From NCBI GenBank assembly GCA_964638635.1, contig CAZXAQ010000086.1, forward strand, positions 1 to 16,539: a stretch of DNA of 16,539 nt, written 5' to 3'. The notes under the pieces are model-generated. The model did no database searches and was not told where the DNA came from. It worked only from the letters and a program-made list of their open reading frames with translations. Below are positions 6,324-13,794 of the stretch, piece by piece. Each line of letters starts with the position of its first letter. Within the stretch, counting starts at the first letter, position 1. Source of the stretch: SZUA-430 sp964638635 (GTDB lineage: Bacteria; Pseudomonadota; Alphaproteobacteria; Micropepsales; Micropepsaceae). The translations under genes were made by a program, and so were the position numbers.

Positions 6324-9241
6324 CACTTGGCGTCGTGCTCCGCGACTGCGTTTTCGCATCTGAGGCACAGATGGGGGTGCGCCGTGCTTTTGCCCACTTC
6401 GGGGAGAATACGCCAGCAGCGGGCGCATTTCGCCCCCGGTGCCTTGGCAAAAACGACAGCGGCGCCCGCCACGTCGTCCAGCTTGAAGGCGCCCGCCGGG
6501 GCCGGGGCGGTGGTTACCGCCGCGCCTGAGGTGATCGCGATTTCGGCGAGGTCCAGGGACTTCAGCAGGTCCGCGTCCTTCGCGTCCGCAACGTGGAGCG
6601 TCGGGGCGGCCTCGAGGCTGGCGCCAATCGTCTTGTCGCGCCGGGCGATTTCGAGCGCGCCGGTGACGACGCGGCGCAGGTCGCGGACGCGTTGCCACTT
6701 CTCCGCCAGCGCTTTGTCGTTCCACTCGGCCGGAACGTGAGGGAACGTGCGCAGGTGGACACTGTCGTGTTCACCCTTGTGGCGCGTGCGCCAGACCTCT
6801 TCCATCGTGAAGACCATGACGGGTGCGAGCCACGCGGTCAGATGGTTGAAGAGATGGTCGAGGACCGTGCGCGCGGCGCGGCGGCGAACGGAGGACGGCG
6901 CGTCGCAGTAGAGTGTGTCCTTGCGAATGTCGAAATAGACCGCCGACAAGTCTGTGGTGCAGAAGTTGAACACGGCCGTGAAGACGCGGTTGAAGTCGAA
7001 CGCCGCGTAGCCTTGGCGCACGATGGCGTCGAGTTCGGTCAGGCGGTGCAGGATCCAGCGTTCGAGTTCCGGCATGTCCTTCGCCGCGACGCGCTCGCTT
7101 TCCTTCCACTCCATCAGATTGGCGAGGATGTAGCGCATCGTGTTGCGAAGTTTTCGGTAGGACTCGACGTTCGCTTTAAGGATCTCGGGGCCGAGGCGCA
7201 GGTCTTCCGTGAAGTCGGATGAGGCCGCCCAGATGCGCATGATCTCGATGCCGTTTTGTTCGGCGACTTTTTGCGGTTCGACCGTGTTGCCCAGCGACTT
7301 CGACTGTTTGTAGCCCTTCTCGTCGAGCACGAAACCGTGGGTGAGCACGGTCTTGTACGGCGCGCGGCCGCGCGTGCCGCAGGCTTCGAGGAGCGAGGAT
7401 TGGAACCAGCCGCGGTGTTGGTCGGAGCCTTCGAGGTAAAGGTCCGCGGGCCAGCCGTGTTCCTTTTCGATGACGAAGGCATGCGTCGACCCGGACTCGA
7501 ACCAGACATCGATGATGTCGTCGACGCGGATGTAGTCGTCGGCCTTGTACTTGTTGCCCAGGAACTCCTGCACGTCGGTCGTGAACCAGACGTCGGTGCC
7601 GCCCTTTTCCACGGCGGACGCGACGCGATCGTTCACGTCGGCGTCGCGCAGGATTTCGCTGTCGCTCTTGCGCATGAAGATTGGGATCGGCACGCCCCAA
7701 GCGCGCTGGCGCGAGATGACCCAGTCCGGGCGCTTCTCGACCATGGCGCGCAGGCGATTGCGGCCCTGCTCCGGCACGAAGTTCGTGTCGTCGATCGCTT
7801 TCAGTGCCAGTTCGCGCAGCGTCTTTCCGCCCAGGTTCGCGATGGGTTTGTCCATCGCGATGAACCATTGCGGCGTGTTGCGGAAGATGACCGGCGCCTT
7901 CGAGCGCCAGGAGTGCGGGTAGTCGTGGCGCAGCTTGCCCTTGGCGAGCAGTGCGTTCGCTTTGATCAGCTCGCCGATGACGGCGCCGTTCGCGTCGCCG
8001 TCCTTGCCGTCGGCGTTCAAGACCTTCTTGCCCGCGAAGATGGGTACATGCGGGTAGAACGAGCCGTCTTCGGAAACCGTGAACGGGATTTTGGGGCCGT
8101 CTTTCGGATGCGCCTCAGGGTGTTGCATCCAGATGTCGAAGTCTTCCTCGCCGTGGCCGGGCGCGGTGTGCACGAAGCCCGTGCCGGTGTCGTCGGTGAC
8201 GTGTTCGCCGGCGAAGAGGGGGACGTCAAATTCATAACCCTTGCCGAACAGCGGATGTCGGCAAACGAACATGTTGGGAGAAACGTTAGCTAGTCTTTTC
8301 AGCCCAACCTTTGCCGCTTTTGCGACCTGCTCAGCAAGAGTGTCGGCGAGCAGCAGATGCTCCCCAACTGCAGCAAGGCTGTCAGCCTCCGCGCTGATGA
8401 CTTCATAGCGTCCGTAGTCGATTCTAGGTGAGTAGCAGATCGCGCGGTTGCCAGGAATGGTCCAGGGTGTCGTCGTCCAGATGACAATGCTCGCGGGAAG
8501 CCCCGCAGTAACAAGATCTTCCCCAGGCCGACCTCTCGTCGACTCGACCCCAAAACTCTTTACCGGAAACTTCACAAAGATCGTTGGCGAGAGTTTCTCG
8601 TGGTACTCGACCTCGGCTTCGGCGAGCGCGGTTTTTTCGACGACGGACCACATCACCGGCTTCGAGCCACGATAGAGCGATCCGTTCATCACGAATTTTT
8701 GGATTTCGCGGATGATGATCGCTTCGCTCATCGGCGCCATCGTGACGTAGGGATTGTCCCATTCGCCGGTCGCGCCCAAGCGTTTGAACTCGCCGCGCTG
8801 CACGTTCAGCCAGTGGTTCGCGAAGTCGCGGCATTCCTTGCGGAACTCGATCAGCGGGACTTGGTCTTTGTCCTTGCCCTCTTTGCGATACTTCTCCTCG
8901 ACCTTCCATTCGATGGGCAGGCCGTGGCAGTCCCAGCCATGGATGTAGGGCACGTCTTTGCCGAGCATGCCTTGCGAGCGCACGACAAAATCCTTCAGGA
9001 TCTTGTTCATGCCGGTGCCGAGATGGATGTTGCCGTTCGCGTAGGGCGGGCCATCGTGGAAGATGAATTTCGGGCGACCCTTCGCGGTTTCGCGCAGGCG
9101 CTTGTAGAAGCCGATCTTGTCCCACCAAGCGAGCCATTCGGGCTCGGCCTTCGGCAGGCCGGCCTTCATCGGGAAGTCGGTGTCGGGCAGGAACAGCGTG
9201 TCTTTGTATTCGCGCGCCGGTTGGGCGGTGTCGGTCGTCAT
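6323..9241 (-). CDS. ileS: Isoleucyl-tRNA synthetase
   Basis: IleRS charges tRNA-Ile and edits mischarged valine. It is a full-length class I enzyme of 972 residues. The HIGH-type motif is HLGT at 73-76 (PPYANGNIHLGTG). TTTPWTIPGN marks the CP1 editing domain. The KMSKS-type loop reads KQSKS at 645-649. The C-terminal zinc-binding motif has Cys939, Cys942, Cys959 and Cys962. The ATG at 9241 has only a weak purine-rich stretch (GAAGAG) ahead of it. It is the first gene of the ileS-lspA-bamF operon, an order familiar from alphaproteobacteria. A candidate promoter lies about 210 bases upstream, with a structured leader. Codon choice shifts at about 8270-8620 (AGA, CTA, GTT, GCT, AAA), unlike the CGC/CTC/AAG-dominated remainder, although the protein stays intact. 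Confidence 0.98.
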   Translation of the reverse strand: MTTDTAQPAREYKDTLFLPDTDFPMKAGLPKAEPEWLAWWDKIGFYKRLRETAKGRPKFIFHDGPPYANGNIHLGTGMNKILKDFVVRSQGMLGKDVPYIHGWDCHGLPIEWKVEEKYRKEGKDKDQVPLIEFRKECRDFANHWLNVQRGEFKRLGATGEWDNPYVTMAPMSEAIIIREIQKFVMNGSLYRGSKPVMWSVVEKTALAEAEVEYHEKLSPTIFVKFPVKSFGVESTRGRPGEDLVTAGLPASIVIWTTTPWTIPGNRAICYSPRIDYGRYEVISAEADSLAAVGEHLLLADTLAEQVAKAAKVGLKRLANVSPNMFVCRHPLFGKGYEFDVPLFAGEHVTDDTGTGFVHTAPGHGEEDFDIWMQHPEAHPKDGPKIPFTVSEDGSFYPHVPIFAGKKVLNADGKDGDANGAVIGELIKANALLAKGKLRHDYPHSWRSKAPVIFRNTPQWFIAMDKPIANLGGKTLRELALKAIDDTNFVPEQGRNRLRAMVEKRPDWVISRQRAWGVPIPIFMRKSDSEILRDADVNDRVASAVEKGGTDVWFTTDVQEFLGNKYKADDYIRVDDIIDVWFESGSTHAFVIEKEHGWPADLYLEGSDQHRGWFQSSLLEACGTRGRAPYKTVLTHGFVLDEKGYKQSKSLGNTVEPQKVAEQNGIEIMRIWAASSDFTEDLRLGPEILKANVESYRKLRNTMRYILANLMEWKESERVAAKDMPELERWILHRLTELDAIVRQGYAAFDFNRVFTAVFNFCTTDLSAVYFDIRKDTLYCDAPSSVRRRAARTVLDHLFNHLTAWLAPVMVFTMEEVWRTRHKGEHDSVHLRTFPHVPAEWNDKALAEKWQRVRDLRRVVTGALEIARRDKTIGASLEAAPTLHVADAKDADLLKSLDLAEIAITSGAAVTTAPAPAGAFKLDDVAGAAVVFAKAPGAKCARCWRILPEVGKSTAHPHLCLRCENAVAEHDAK

Positions 9242-9285
9242 GGGTGATGCTCTTCGATATATGAGAGTGCGAAAAAGTCCGGCTG

Positions 9286-9330
9286 CCGCGGGGAACCCGC
9301 GGGCTTTGGGGCGATCCGCCGCTTAGGCGG
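9286..9330 (-). promoter_or_regulatory. Structured ileS leader with two hairpins
   Basis: CCGCGGG (9286-9292) pairs with CCCGCGG (9296-9302); on the minus strand five Ts (9276-9272) come nine bases after this stem. Upstream of it in the transcript, GGCGG/CCGCC (9326-9330 and 9316-9320) form a second hairpin whose loop holds the stop codon of the small leader ORF. The bases 9317-9320 could instead pair with 9310-9313, so the two folds are mutually exclusive. The spacing to the T-run is too long for a classical terminator, so attenuation is only a possibility. Confidence 0.35.
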
Positions 9331-9388
9331 TCGCGCGACTAATTCGTGCCGGTATCCGGAAGAGCGTCATTGTCGTTTCCATTGCCAT
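9323..9388 (-). CDS. Small ORF in the ileS leader, possible leader peptide
   Basis: A 21-codon ORF (ATG 9388, TAA 9325-9323) lies entirely between the candidate promoter and ileS. GAGGGGG directly precedes the first ATG, and sits six bases before the second in-frame ATG at 9382, which would give 19 residues. The second half reads LFRIPARISRATA. It contains two isoleucine codons, one of them the generally rare ATA. The stop codon falls in the loop of a hairpin. I recognise no family. It could be a regulatory leader peptide that senses isoleucyl-tRNA supply, or a chance ORF. Confidence 0.3.
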   Translation of the reverse strand: MAMETTMTLFRIPARISRATA

Positions 9389-9453
9389 CCCCCTCGGGAC
9401 CCACCCTGCCCGCTCGACGGCGAGGCTCAGGTTTGTGGCGGTTGTTCGCGGCG

Positions 9454-9482
9454 CTTTTAGCAAAGGGACGCGCGGGGGTCAA
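9454..9482 (-). promoter_or_regulatory. Candidate promoter of the ileS-lspA-bamF operon
   Basis: On the minus strand TTGACC (9482-9477) is followed after exactly 17 bases by TAAAAG (9459-9454). Transcription would start near 9447, giving a leader of about 205 bases before the ileS ATG. The promoter sits just downstream of the terminator of the preceding gene, as expected for an independent operon. Confidence 0.6.
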
Positions 9483-9500
9483 AGCGGTCGTCCGAAAAGC

Positions 9501-9526
9501 AAAAGGGCCCCGATTTGGGGGCCCTT
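9501..9526 (-). terminator. Rho-independent terminator of the UrcA-family gene
   Basis: AAGGGCCCC (9503-9511) pairs with GGGGCCCTT (9518-9526), a 9-bp perfect stem with a 6-base loop. On the minus strand it is followed by TTTTGCTTTT. It lies 25 bases after the stop codon of the UrcA-family gene. Confidence 0.9.
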
Positions 9527-9550
9527 GGCATGGCAACAGAGTCGCGACGT

Positions 9551-9895
9551 CTAACCCAACCGGCCCTCGGCCACTTCTTGTTCGTACATCGCCGTGACGA
9601 GCGGGGCATTCAGCTGATCAATCGCTTCCGCCATGGCTTGGCGGAGGCAGCCTTTGAAGATGCGGCGTTCGCGCATTTCGCGGATGTAGGGTAGGCCGCC
9701 GCAGGCGTCGGTCGCTGCGTTTCGGATGCGGTAGACCATCGTCTTGGCGCCGGCCGGACGCGAAAGGTCCAAGTCGCCGTAAGGTACGTCGAGCGTGACG
9801 CGTTCGCTCGACAGCGAGAGTGTGGACGGGTCGGCAGAAGCGGTCGCGGACATGCCGAGTACGGCGATGGCGCACGCTATCAGTGCTTTTCTCAT
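9551..9895 (-). CDS. UrcA family secreted protein
   Basis: This is a 114-residue exported protein. MRKALIACAIAVLGMSATASA is a clear signal peptide, with cleavage likely after ASA (residue 21). The mature part begins with a stretch ending in VTLDVPYGDLDLSRPAGAK, the hallmark of the UrcA family (V-x-Y-x-D-L-D-L-x-x-x-x-G). Arg-rich helices follow, with Cys65 and Cys83, which could form a disulfide. The molecular role of this family is not established; such proteins are common in Sphingomonadales and Caulobacterales relatives. The ATG at 9895 was chosen because it gives the signal peptide and has GAGGGAG upstream; the frame is open further upstream but without a credible start. The gene ends with a strong terminator and is monocistronic. 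Confidence 0.85.
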   Translation of the reverse strand: MRKALIACAIAVLGMSATASADPSTLSLSSERVTLDVPYGDLDLSRPAGAKTMVYRIRNAATDACGGLPYIREMRERRIFKGCLRQAMAEAIDQLNAPLVTAMYEQEVAEGRLG

Positions 9896-9923
9896 TGTGG
9901 TCTCTCCCTCGGGTTTCATGGGT

Positions 9924-9960
9924 CCCCAAAAGTCCCCACCTTGCGGAAGTGGGATTGGGG
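9924..9960. repeat. Imperfect palindrome in the UrcA gene upstream region
   Basis: CCCAC-(C)-TT (9935-9942) pairs with AAGTGGG (9947-9953), with one bulged C and a GCGG loop. An outer CCCC (9924-9927) can pair with GGGG (9957-9960). This would lie in the 5' leader of the minus-strand gene. It looks like a short REP-type palindrome, but only one copy is present in the window. Confidence 0.45.
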
Positions 9961-10041
9961 AAGACGACTGTGAAGGCACCTCGCGCTGGGACGTAATCAC
10001 CATCACGTGTGGATCATGACGTGCTCGCAACTTCCGTGAGC

Positions 10042-10072
10042 TTGTACAGGCGGGCGCGTGATTTGCTAGTGT
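10042..10072 (+). promoter_or_regulatory. Candidate promoter of the dienelactone hydrolase-like gene
   Basis: TTGTAC (10042-10047) precedes TAGTGT (10067-10072) by 19 bases; the second hexamer is preceded by GC, as in other candidates here. The ATG is 34 bases downstream, with GGAGAG in between. Spacing is longer than optimal. Confidence 0.35.
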
Positions 10073-10105
10073 CGGTCATCACACCTCACGAATTGGAGAG
10101 CATGC

Positions 10106-10816
10106 ATGCGCAAGGAAGCGTTCGAGTACAAGGATGGCGGGACAGTTTGCGAGGGATACATCGCCCACGAACCCGGGCAAAAGCGCCCTTGCGTGCTGGT
10201 TTCCCATGCGTGGGCGGGCGTTTCCGATCACGAGCGGGCGCGCGCGGACGAGTTGGCGCGACTGGGTTACGTCGGCTTTGCGATCGACAATTACGGTAAG
10301 GGCGTGCGCGGCGATCCGATGGGCGACAACAGCGCGCTGATGGGGCCGTGGCTTCATGATCGCGCAAAGTTGAAGGCGCGTCTGATGGCGGCGGTGGCCG
10401 CCGCGAAGGCGCACCCGTCGGTCGATCCGAACCGGATTGCAGTGATCGGATACTGCTTCGGCGGTCTGTGCGCGCTCGATGTGGCGCGGTCCGGGACCGG
10501 CGATGTGCGCGGGGTGGTGAGCCTGCACGGTATCTTCGCGCCGCCGAATTTGGGGCCACAAGCGCCGATCAAATCGAAGGTCTTGGTGCTGCACGGCTGG
10601 GACGATCCCATGGCGACGCCGGACGCTGTTTTGGGTCTCGCCAAGGAGATGACGGCGGCGAAGGCGGATTGGCAGGTGCATGCCTACGGCCACACGATGC
10701 ACGCGTTCACGGCGGAAGGCGCGAACGCGCCGGAACGCGGGATCGCCTACAATAAGGCGGCCGACCGGCGCTCGTGGGCGGCGACGACGGACTTCTTGAA
10801 GGAAGTGTTCGGGTAG
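10106..10816 (+). CDS. Dienelactone hydrolase family protein
   Basis: This is a 236-residue alpha/beta hydrolase of the dienelactone hydrolase type. The nucleophile is a cysteine, Cys117, in GYCFGG (115-120), as in true dienelactone hydrolases. The acid is Asp167 (HGWDDPMAT) and the base His199 (YGHTMHAFT). SHAWAGVSDHE (33-43) matches the loop that helps form the oxyanion hole. The family cleaves lactones or esters, for example in chlorocatechol degradation. No catabolic genes lie nearby, so the physiological substrate is unknown. It has no signal peptide and is probably cytoplasmic. The ATG at 10106 has TTGGAGAG upstream at a normal distance. It is divergent from the UrcA-family gene and converges on the TonB receptor gene, with a palindrome between them, so it is probably monocistronic. 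Confidence 0.93.
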   Translation: MRKEAFEYKDGGTVCEGYIAHEPGQKRPCVLVSHAWAGVSDHERARADELARLGYVGFAIDNYGKGVRGDPMGDNSALMGPWLHDRAKLKARLMAAVAAAKAHPSVDPNRIAVIGYCFGGLCALDVARSGTGDVRGVVSLHGIFAPPNLGPQAPIKSKVLVLHGWDDPMATPDAVLGLAKEMTAAKADWQVHAYGHTMHAFTAEGANAPERGIAYNKAADRRSWAATTDFLKEVFG

Positions 10817-10827
10817 CCAACACTACT

Positions 10828-10867
10828 TTGTCATCCCGGCCAAGCGAAGCGCGAGCCGGGATGACAA
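10828..10867. repeat. REP-like palindrome at a convergent junction
   Basis: The arms 10828-10840 and 10855-10867 are perfect 13-bp inverted repeats around the core GTCATCCCGGC/GCCGGGATGAC. The 14-base loop contains GCG-AA-GCGC. It fills the 58-base gap between two converging genes, so it could act as a bidirectional terminator. The CATCCCGGC palindrome resembles dispersed repeats I know from other alphaproteobacterial genomes. Confidence 0.7.
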
Positions 10868-10874
10868 TCTAATC

Positions 10875-13094
10875 TCAGAACTTCACCGAAATGCCCGCTT
10901 GAACCATGCGCGGTGCGCCGGGGAGCATGCCGCGGGTTTGGTCGACGACGTAGACTTCGTCGAAGACGTTTTTGATCGTGACGTAAGCTGTCAAGGGCGT
11001 GTCGGGGATGTCGACGTTGACCGTCGCGTTCCAGATCAGCGCGCTTTCGATGCGCCCGCGTTGGCCGTCGGCGGTGACGGGGATCGTCTCCAGATCGTCG
11101 GTGACCATGGCGCCGGTGTATTGCGCTTCGATTTCGGCCGAGACGCGTTCGTTCCAGTCGTAGCCGACGGCGGCCGAGATCAGCCACTCCGGCGCGTAGG
11201 GCAGACGGTTGCCCGTGACGAGGACGCAGGTCGGGCCCGGCACCGGCGGGACGACGCCCGGGCAGTTGAAGCCCGGAACCGTCGAGAAGCGCGTGCCTTC
11301 GAATTCGGCGGTCGGCAGATACGTGACGGCGGTGCGGAAGTAGACGTCGTCTTGTGCGAGATGTCCTGCTTCGCGAAGCGAGCCGCGGAGCAGAAGTTCG
11401 AATCCCTGTTGCAGCGTTTCGCCTGCGCTCGTCAGCGTCGCGCCGATGCCGCCGGCGGCGCTCGCCGGGATGATCTGGTTCGCGAAGTCCATCCGGAAGT
11501 ACGTGACGTCGCCGTAGAGGCCCATCGCGATGTCGCCGCGGACGCCGAGTTCCCAGTTGACGCTTTCTTCGGCATCGAGGTTCACCGTGGCACCGGTCGT
11601 GTTCGAGATGATGTCTTCGACGCGCGGCGGCGAGAAGCCTTTGTGGACGCCCGCGTAGATCACGGCCTTGTCGGAGAATTCGTATATCAGCCCCAGACCC
11701 GGAATGACGACATCGAGGTCGGTTTCGCCGTGGACGCCGGCGATGCGGTTGCGGCGTTCGAACTCGATGTGTTCGAAACGGATGCCGGGTTCGATGAGGA
11801 AATCGCCGAGGTCGATCTCGGTCGTAAGGAATCCCGATGTCGCGTAGATGTTGCGGTCGTTGTTTTCGGCAACGACGCCGGGGAGCCTCGCGAAGGGTGT
11901 GGCGCCGTTCCACTGGCGGCGGTGCTGATCTTCGAAATGGTAGCGCAGGCCCGTTTCCGTGCGCGTGGGTAAACCGAACAGGGTGTGGTCGAACGAGAGG
12001 CGGCTTTCGACGCCGGCGGCAACATAGTCGCGCAGGCGCCCTTCGTTGCCGCAGGTGGTGTTCAGGTTCGCCATGCCGCCGCAGGCCGGATCGCCCGCAT
12101 CGTTCGGGCGCTGGTTGGAGTTCGAAGACTGGCGCCACCAGTCGCGCGTGAAATAGGAACCGTAGAGCGTCGTTTTCAGCGTCGTTGCGTCGTCGATGAA
12201 CCAGGCGTGGCCGAGGGCGCCGCCGTAGCGTTCGGCTTCGTAGCGGTCGTTCTTGAACGGATTCGCGTAAGGGTCGGCTTGGAATTCGGCGAAGCGCAGG
12301 CCCGAGTAGGTGATCTTGCTGTCTTCACCATAGCGGCTGAGGCGGGCGGTGAGCGATTGGTCGTCCGCGATGTCCCATTCGACTTTGAGCGCAACGTCGT
12401 TCATGCGGATGCGCGTGTTGTCGCGTGCGCCGTCGCTTTCCTTCATTTGGGCGTGGGCGAGCGCGCGGCCGCCGAGAAACGGGCCACCCGCCGACGCGTC
12501 GACTTCGAAGTAGTTGCGGTTCCCGGCGGCGATCGTCGCTTGGCCGGCGAATTCGTCGGGGGCTTTGGGCGTGATGTAGTTGATGACGCCGCCGACCGTG
12601 TGCGGTCCGAAGCGGACTTGGGAGGCGCCCTTCAGCACTTCGATGCGGCTGTAGCGCTCGACCGGCGGATGGAAGTATGTCGCGTTGTCGCCGTAGGGTG
12701 CGAAGGCGAGCGGGATGCCGTCCTCGAGTAAGAGCACCTTCGCCGAGCGCGTCGGGTTCATGCCGCGGAAGCCGATGTTGGGGCGCAGCCCCATGCCCTC
12801 CTCGTCGCGCGGATAGGCGCCGGGGACTGAGCGCAGTGCTTCGTTGACCGTGAAGACGCGGGCGCGTTCGAGTTGTTCGGCTTCGATCGTGGTGCCGGAG
12901 CCCGGGATGCGGAGCAGGTTTCTGCGCTGACCGATGACGACGACATCGGGCAGACGTTGAGGGGTGATCTCGACTTGCTCGACCTTTTTCGGGGTTTGGT
13001 CAGCCGGATTCTCCGCCGGCGTCGGCGGAGCGTCCGCTTGGGCGATTGAAGCGCAGAAAACCGCGAAAAATGGAAAGCCACGACGCAGCAACAT
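10875..13094 (-). CDS. TonB-dependent outer-membrane receptor, FecA-like
   Basis: This is a 739-residue outer-membrane transporter that takes up a chelated ligand using TonB energy. The start MLLRRGFPFFAVFCASIAQA is a signal peptide cleaved near residue 20. A TonB-box-like stretch DVVVIGQR lies at 50-57. The plug domain, about 61-180, includes RPNIGFRGMNP, LLLEDGIPLAFAPYGD and the R-F-G-P-x-x-V-G-G-V-I-N-Y sequence, closest in style to ferric dicitrate receptor FecA. The beta-barrel ends in Phe (AGISVKF), as outer-membrane proteins do. Extracellular loops hold cysteine pairs (for example CPGVVPPVPGPTC). The ATG at 13094 is preferred over 13163 because it starts the signal peptide and has GGAAG just upstream; the earlier ATG would also lie upstream of the proposed transcription start. 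No fecI/fecR or tonB lies nearby. The iron-chelate ligand is an inference. Confidence 0.93.
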   Translation of the reverse strand: MLLRRGFPFFAVFCASIAQADAPPTPAENPADQTPKKVEQVEITPQRLPDVVVIGQRRNLLRIPGSGTTIEAEQLERARVFTVNEALRSVPGAYPRDEEGMGLRPNIGFRGMNPTRSAKVLLLEDGIPLAFAPYGDNATYFHPPVERYSRIEVLKGASQVRFGPHTVGGVINYITPKAPDEFAGQATIAAGNRNYFEVDASAGGPFLGGRALAHAQMKESDGARDNTRIRMNDVALKVEWDIADDQSLTARLSRYGEDSKITYSGLRFAEFQADPYANPFKNDRYEAERYGGALGHAWFIDDATTLKTTLYGSYFTRDWWRQSSNSNQRPNDAGDPACGGMANLNTTCGNEGRLRDYVAAGVESRLSFDHTLFGLPTRTETGLRYHFEDQHRRQWNGATPFARLPGVVAENNDRNIYATSGFLTTEIDLGDFLIEPGIRFEHIEFERRNRIAGVHGETDLDVVIPGLGLIYEFSDKAVIYAGVHKGFSPPRVEDIISNTTGATVNLDAEESVNWELGVRGDIAMGLYGDVTYFRMDFANQIIPASAAGGIGATLTSAGETLQQGFELLLRGSLREAGHLAQDDVYFRTAVTYLPTAEFEGTRFSTVPGFNCPGVVPPVPGPTCVLVTGNRLPYAPEWLISAAVGYDWNERVSAEIEAQYTGAMVTDDLETIPVTADGQRGRIESALIWNATVNVDIPDTPLTAYVTIKNVFDEVYVVDQTRGMLPGAPRMVQAGISVKF

Positions 13095-13114
13095 GATACT
13101 TCCAACGAACCTTA

Positions 13115-13133
13115 TTGCGAATGAGTTGCAACT
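13115..13133. promoter_or_regulatory. Candidate iron-regulator operator upstream of the TonB receptor gene
   Basis: The 17-base stretch 13115-13131 is a quasi-palindrome with TTGC at one end and GCAA at the other. It overlaps a perfect 10-base palindrome, AGTTGCAACT (13124-13133). It covers the predicted transcription start of the receptor gene. The half-site resembles Fur-type boxes, but the exact regulator (Fur, Irr or other) cannot be told. Confidence 0.4.
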
Positions 13134-13134
13134 G

Positions 13135-13163
13135 CACTTAGCAAGTGTCAGGCTGGCGATCAA
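13135..13163 (-). promoter_or_regulatory. Candidate promoter of the TonB receptor gene
   Basis: On the minus strand TTGATC (13163-13158) is followed after 17 bases by TAAGTG (13140-13135). The -10 is part of a perfect CACTT-AGC-AAGTG inverted repeat (13135-13147). Transcription would start near 13128, 34 bases before the ATG at 13094. Confidence 0.5.
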
Positions 13164-13164
13164 T

Positions 13165-13181
13165 GCTCCCTTCGAGGGAGC
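13165..13181. repeat. Short perfect hairpin
   Basis: GCTCCCT (13165-13171) and AGGGAGC (13175-13181) form a 7-bp stem with a TCG loop, just upstream of the TonB receptor promoter in the divergent region. There is no U-tract. Function unknown. Confidence 0.5.
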
Positions 13182-13275
13182 GACGATCCGTCCACCGCAA
13201 ACACATTCGCTTGAGGGTCATCGCGTTGCGCGACGCGGTGCGTCAGACTTCGCGCCTCACTGGAGGGCTTGATCG

Positions 13276-13794
13276 ATGTGGCGTTGGGTGATGATCGCGG
13301 GCGTTATTCTGACCCCGCATTTGGCGTTTGCGGCGGATGCGCCGCCTGCGGTGGATCAGGCGCAAGCGCGGGCGAAGATCGCTGCGGCGGCTGCCGCCTC
13401 GCGCGCGAACGCGAAGAGCGCCGAGGAGAAGGCCATCGTCGAAGCCGATCTCGCCTTCGCCGCTGATGCGGCGAAGCGCGGCGCGGCAGCCGCGTTCGGC
13501 GATCGCCTGCATCCGGACGGCAAGATGTTTCCGCCGCGTCAGCCAATCGCGGTCGGACCGGACGCGGCGCGCGCCTTGTTCAAAGACGACACTTCGTCGT
13601 GGGAGTGGGCGCCGGTGCAAGCGGTCGCGAACGGCGATCTCGGCGTCACGTGGGGGATCGCGCTCATCTCCGGCAAGGGCGAGGACGGTAAGCCATTCGC
13701 GGTGACGTCGCGCTACACGACCGTGTGGCGGCGCGACGCCGGCGGTTCCTGGAAGATTTGGATCGACGTCGGGACGACGGGGCCGCTGCCTTAG
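13276..13794 (+). CDS. Secreted SnoaL/NTF2-like (DUF4440-type) protein
   Basis: This is a 172-residue protein with a signal peptide (MWRWVMIAGVILTPHLAFA, cleavage near residue 19-20). An Ala-rich helical region follows to about residue 75. A cone-shaped NTF2-like domain then ends in strands typical of the family: GDLGVTWGIAL (120-130), SRYTTVWRRDAGGSWKIWIDVGT (145-167). Members include SnoaL-type enzymes, ketosteroid isomerase relatives and many proteins of unknown function; no catalytic residues can be assigned, so the role is open. GGAGG lies nine bases before the ATG at 13276. A TTGAGG element occurs upstream near 13211 but no convincing -10 follows. The TAG stop overlaps the TAA stop of the converging YceI gene within the four bases TTAG. 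Confidence 0.75.
   Translation: MWRWVMIAGVILTPHLAFAADAPPAVDQAQARAKIAAAAAASRANAKSAEEKAIVEADLAFAADAAKRGAAAAFGDRLHPDGKMFPPRQPIAVGPDAARALFKDDTSSWEWAPVQAVANGDLGVTWGIALISGKGEDGKPFAVTSRYTTVWRRDAGGSWKIWIDVGTTGPLP

Noticed and set aside
9339..9536. A 65-codon minus-strand ORF upstream of ileS
   Set aside because: It runs through a strong terminator and the candidate ileS promoter, has no ribosome-binding site, and its sequence is low complexity.
9242..9550. A T-box riboswitch in front of ileS
   Set aside because: No T-box sequence or specifier stem-loop is visible, and such elements are not expected in alphaproteobacteria. The leader holds other structures, reported separately.
10106..10816. A catabolic (chlorocatechol-type) gene cluster around the dienelactone hydrolase
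   Set aside because: No dioxygenase, cycloisomerase or LysR regulator is adjacent; the neighbours are a UrcA protein and a TonB receptor.
10831..12138. A 435-codon minus-strand frame overlapping the TonB receptor gene
   Set aside because: It is an Arg/Pro-rich shadow frame of the receptor gene and begins in the middle of it.
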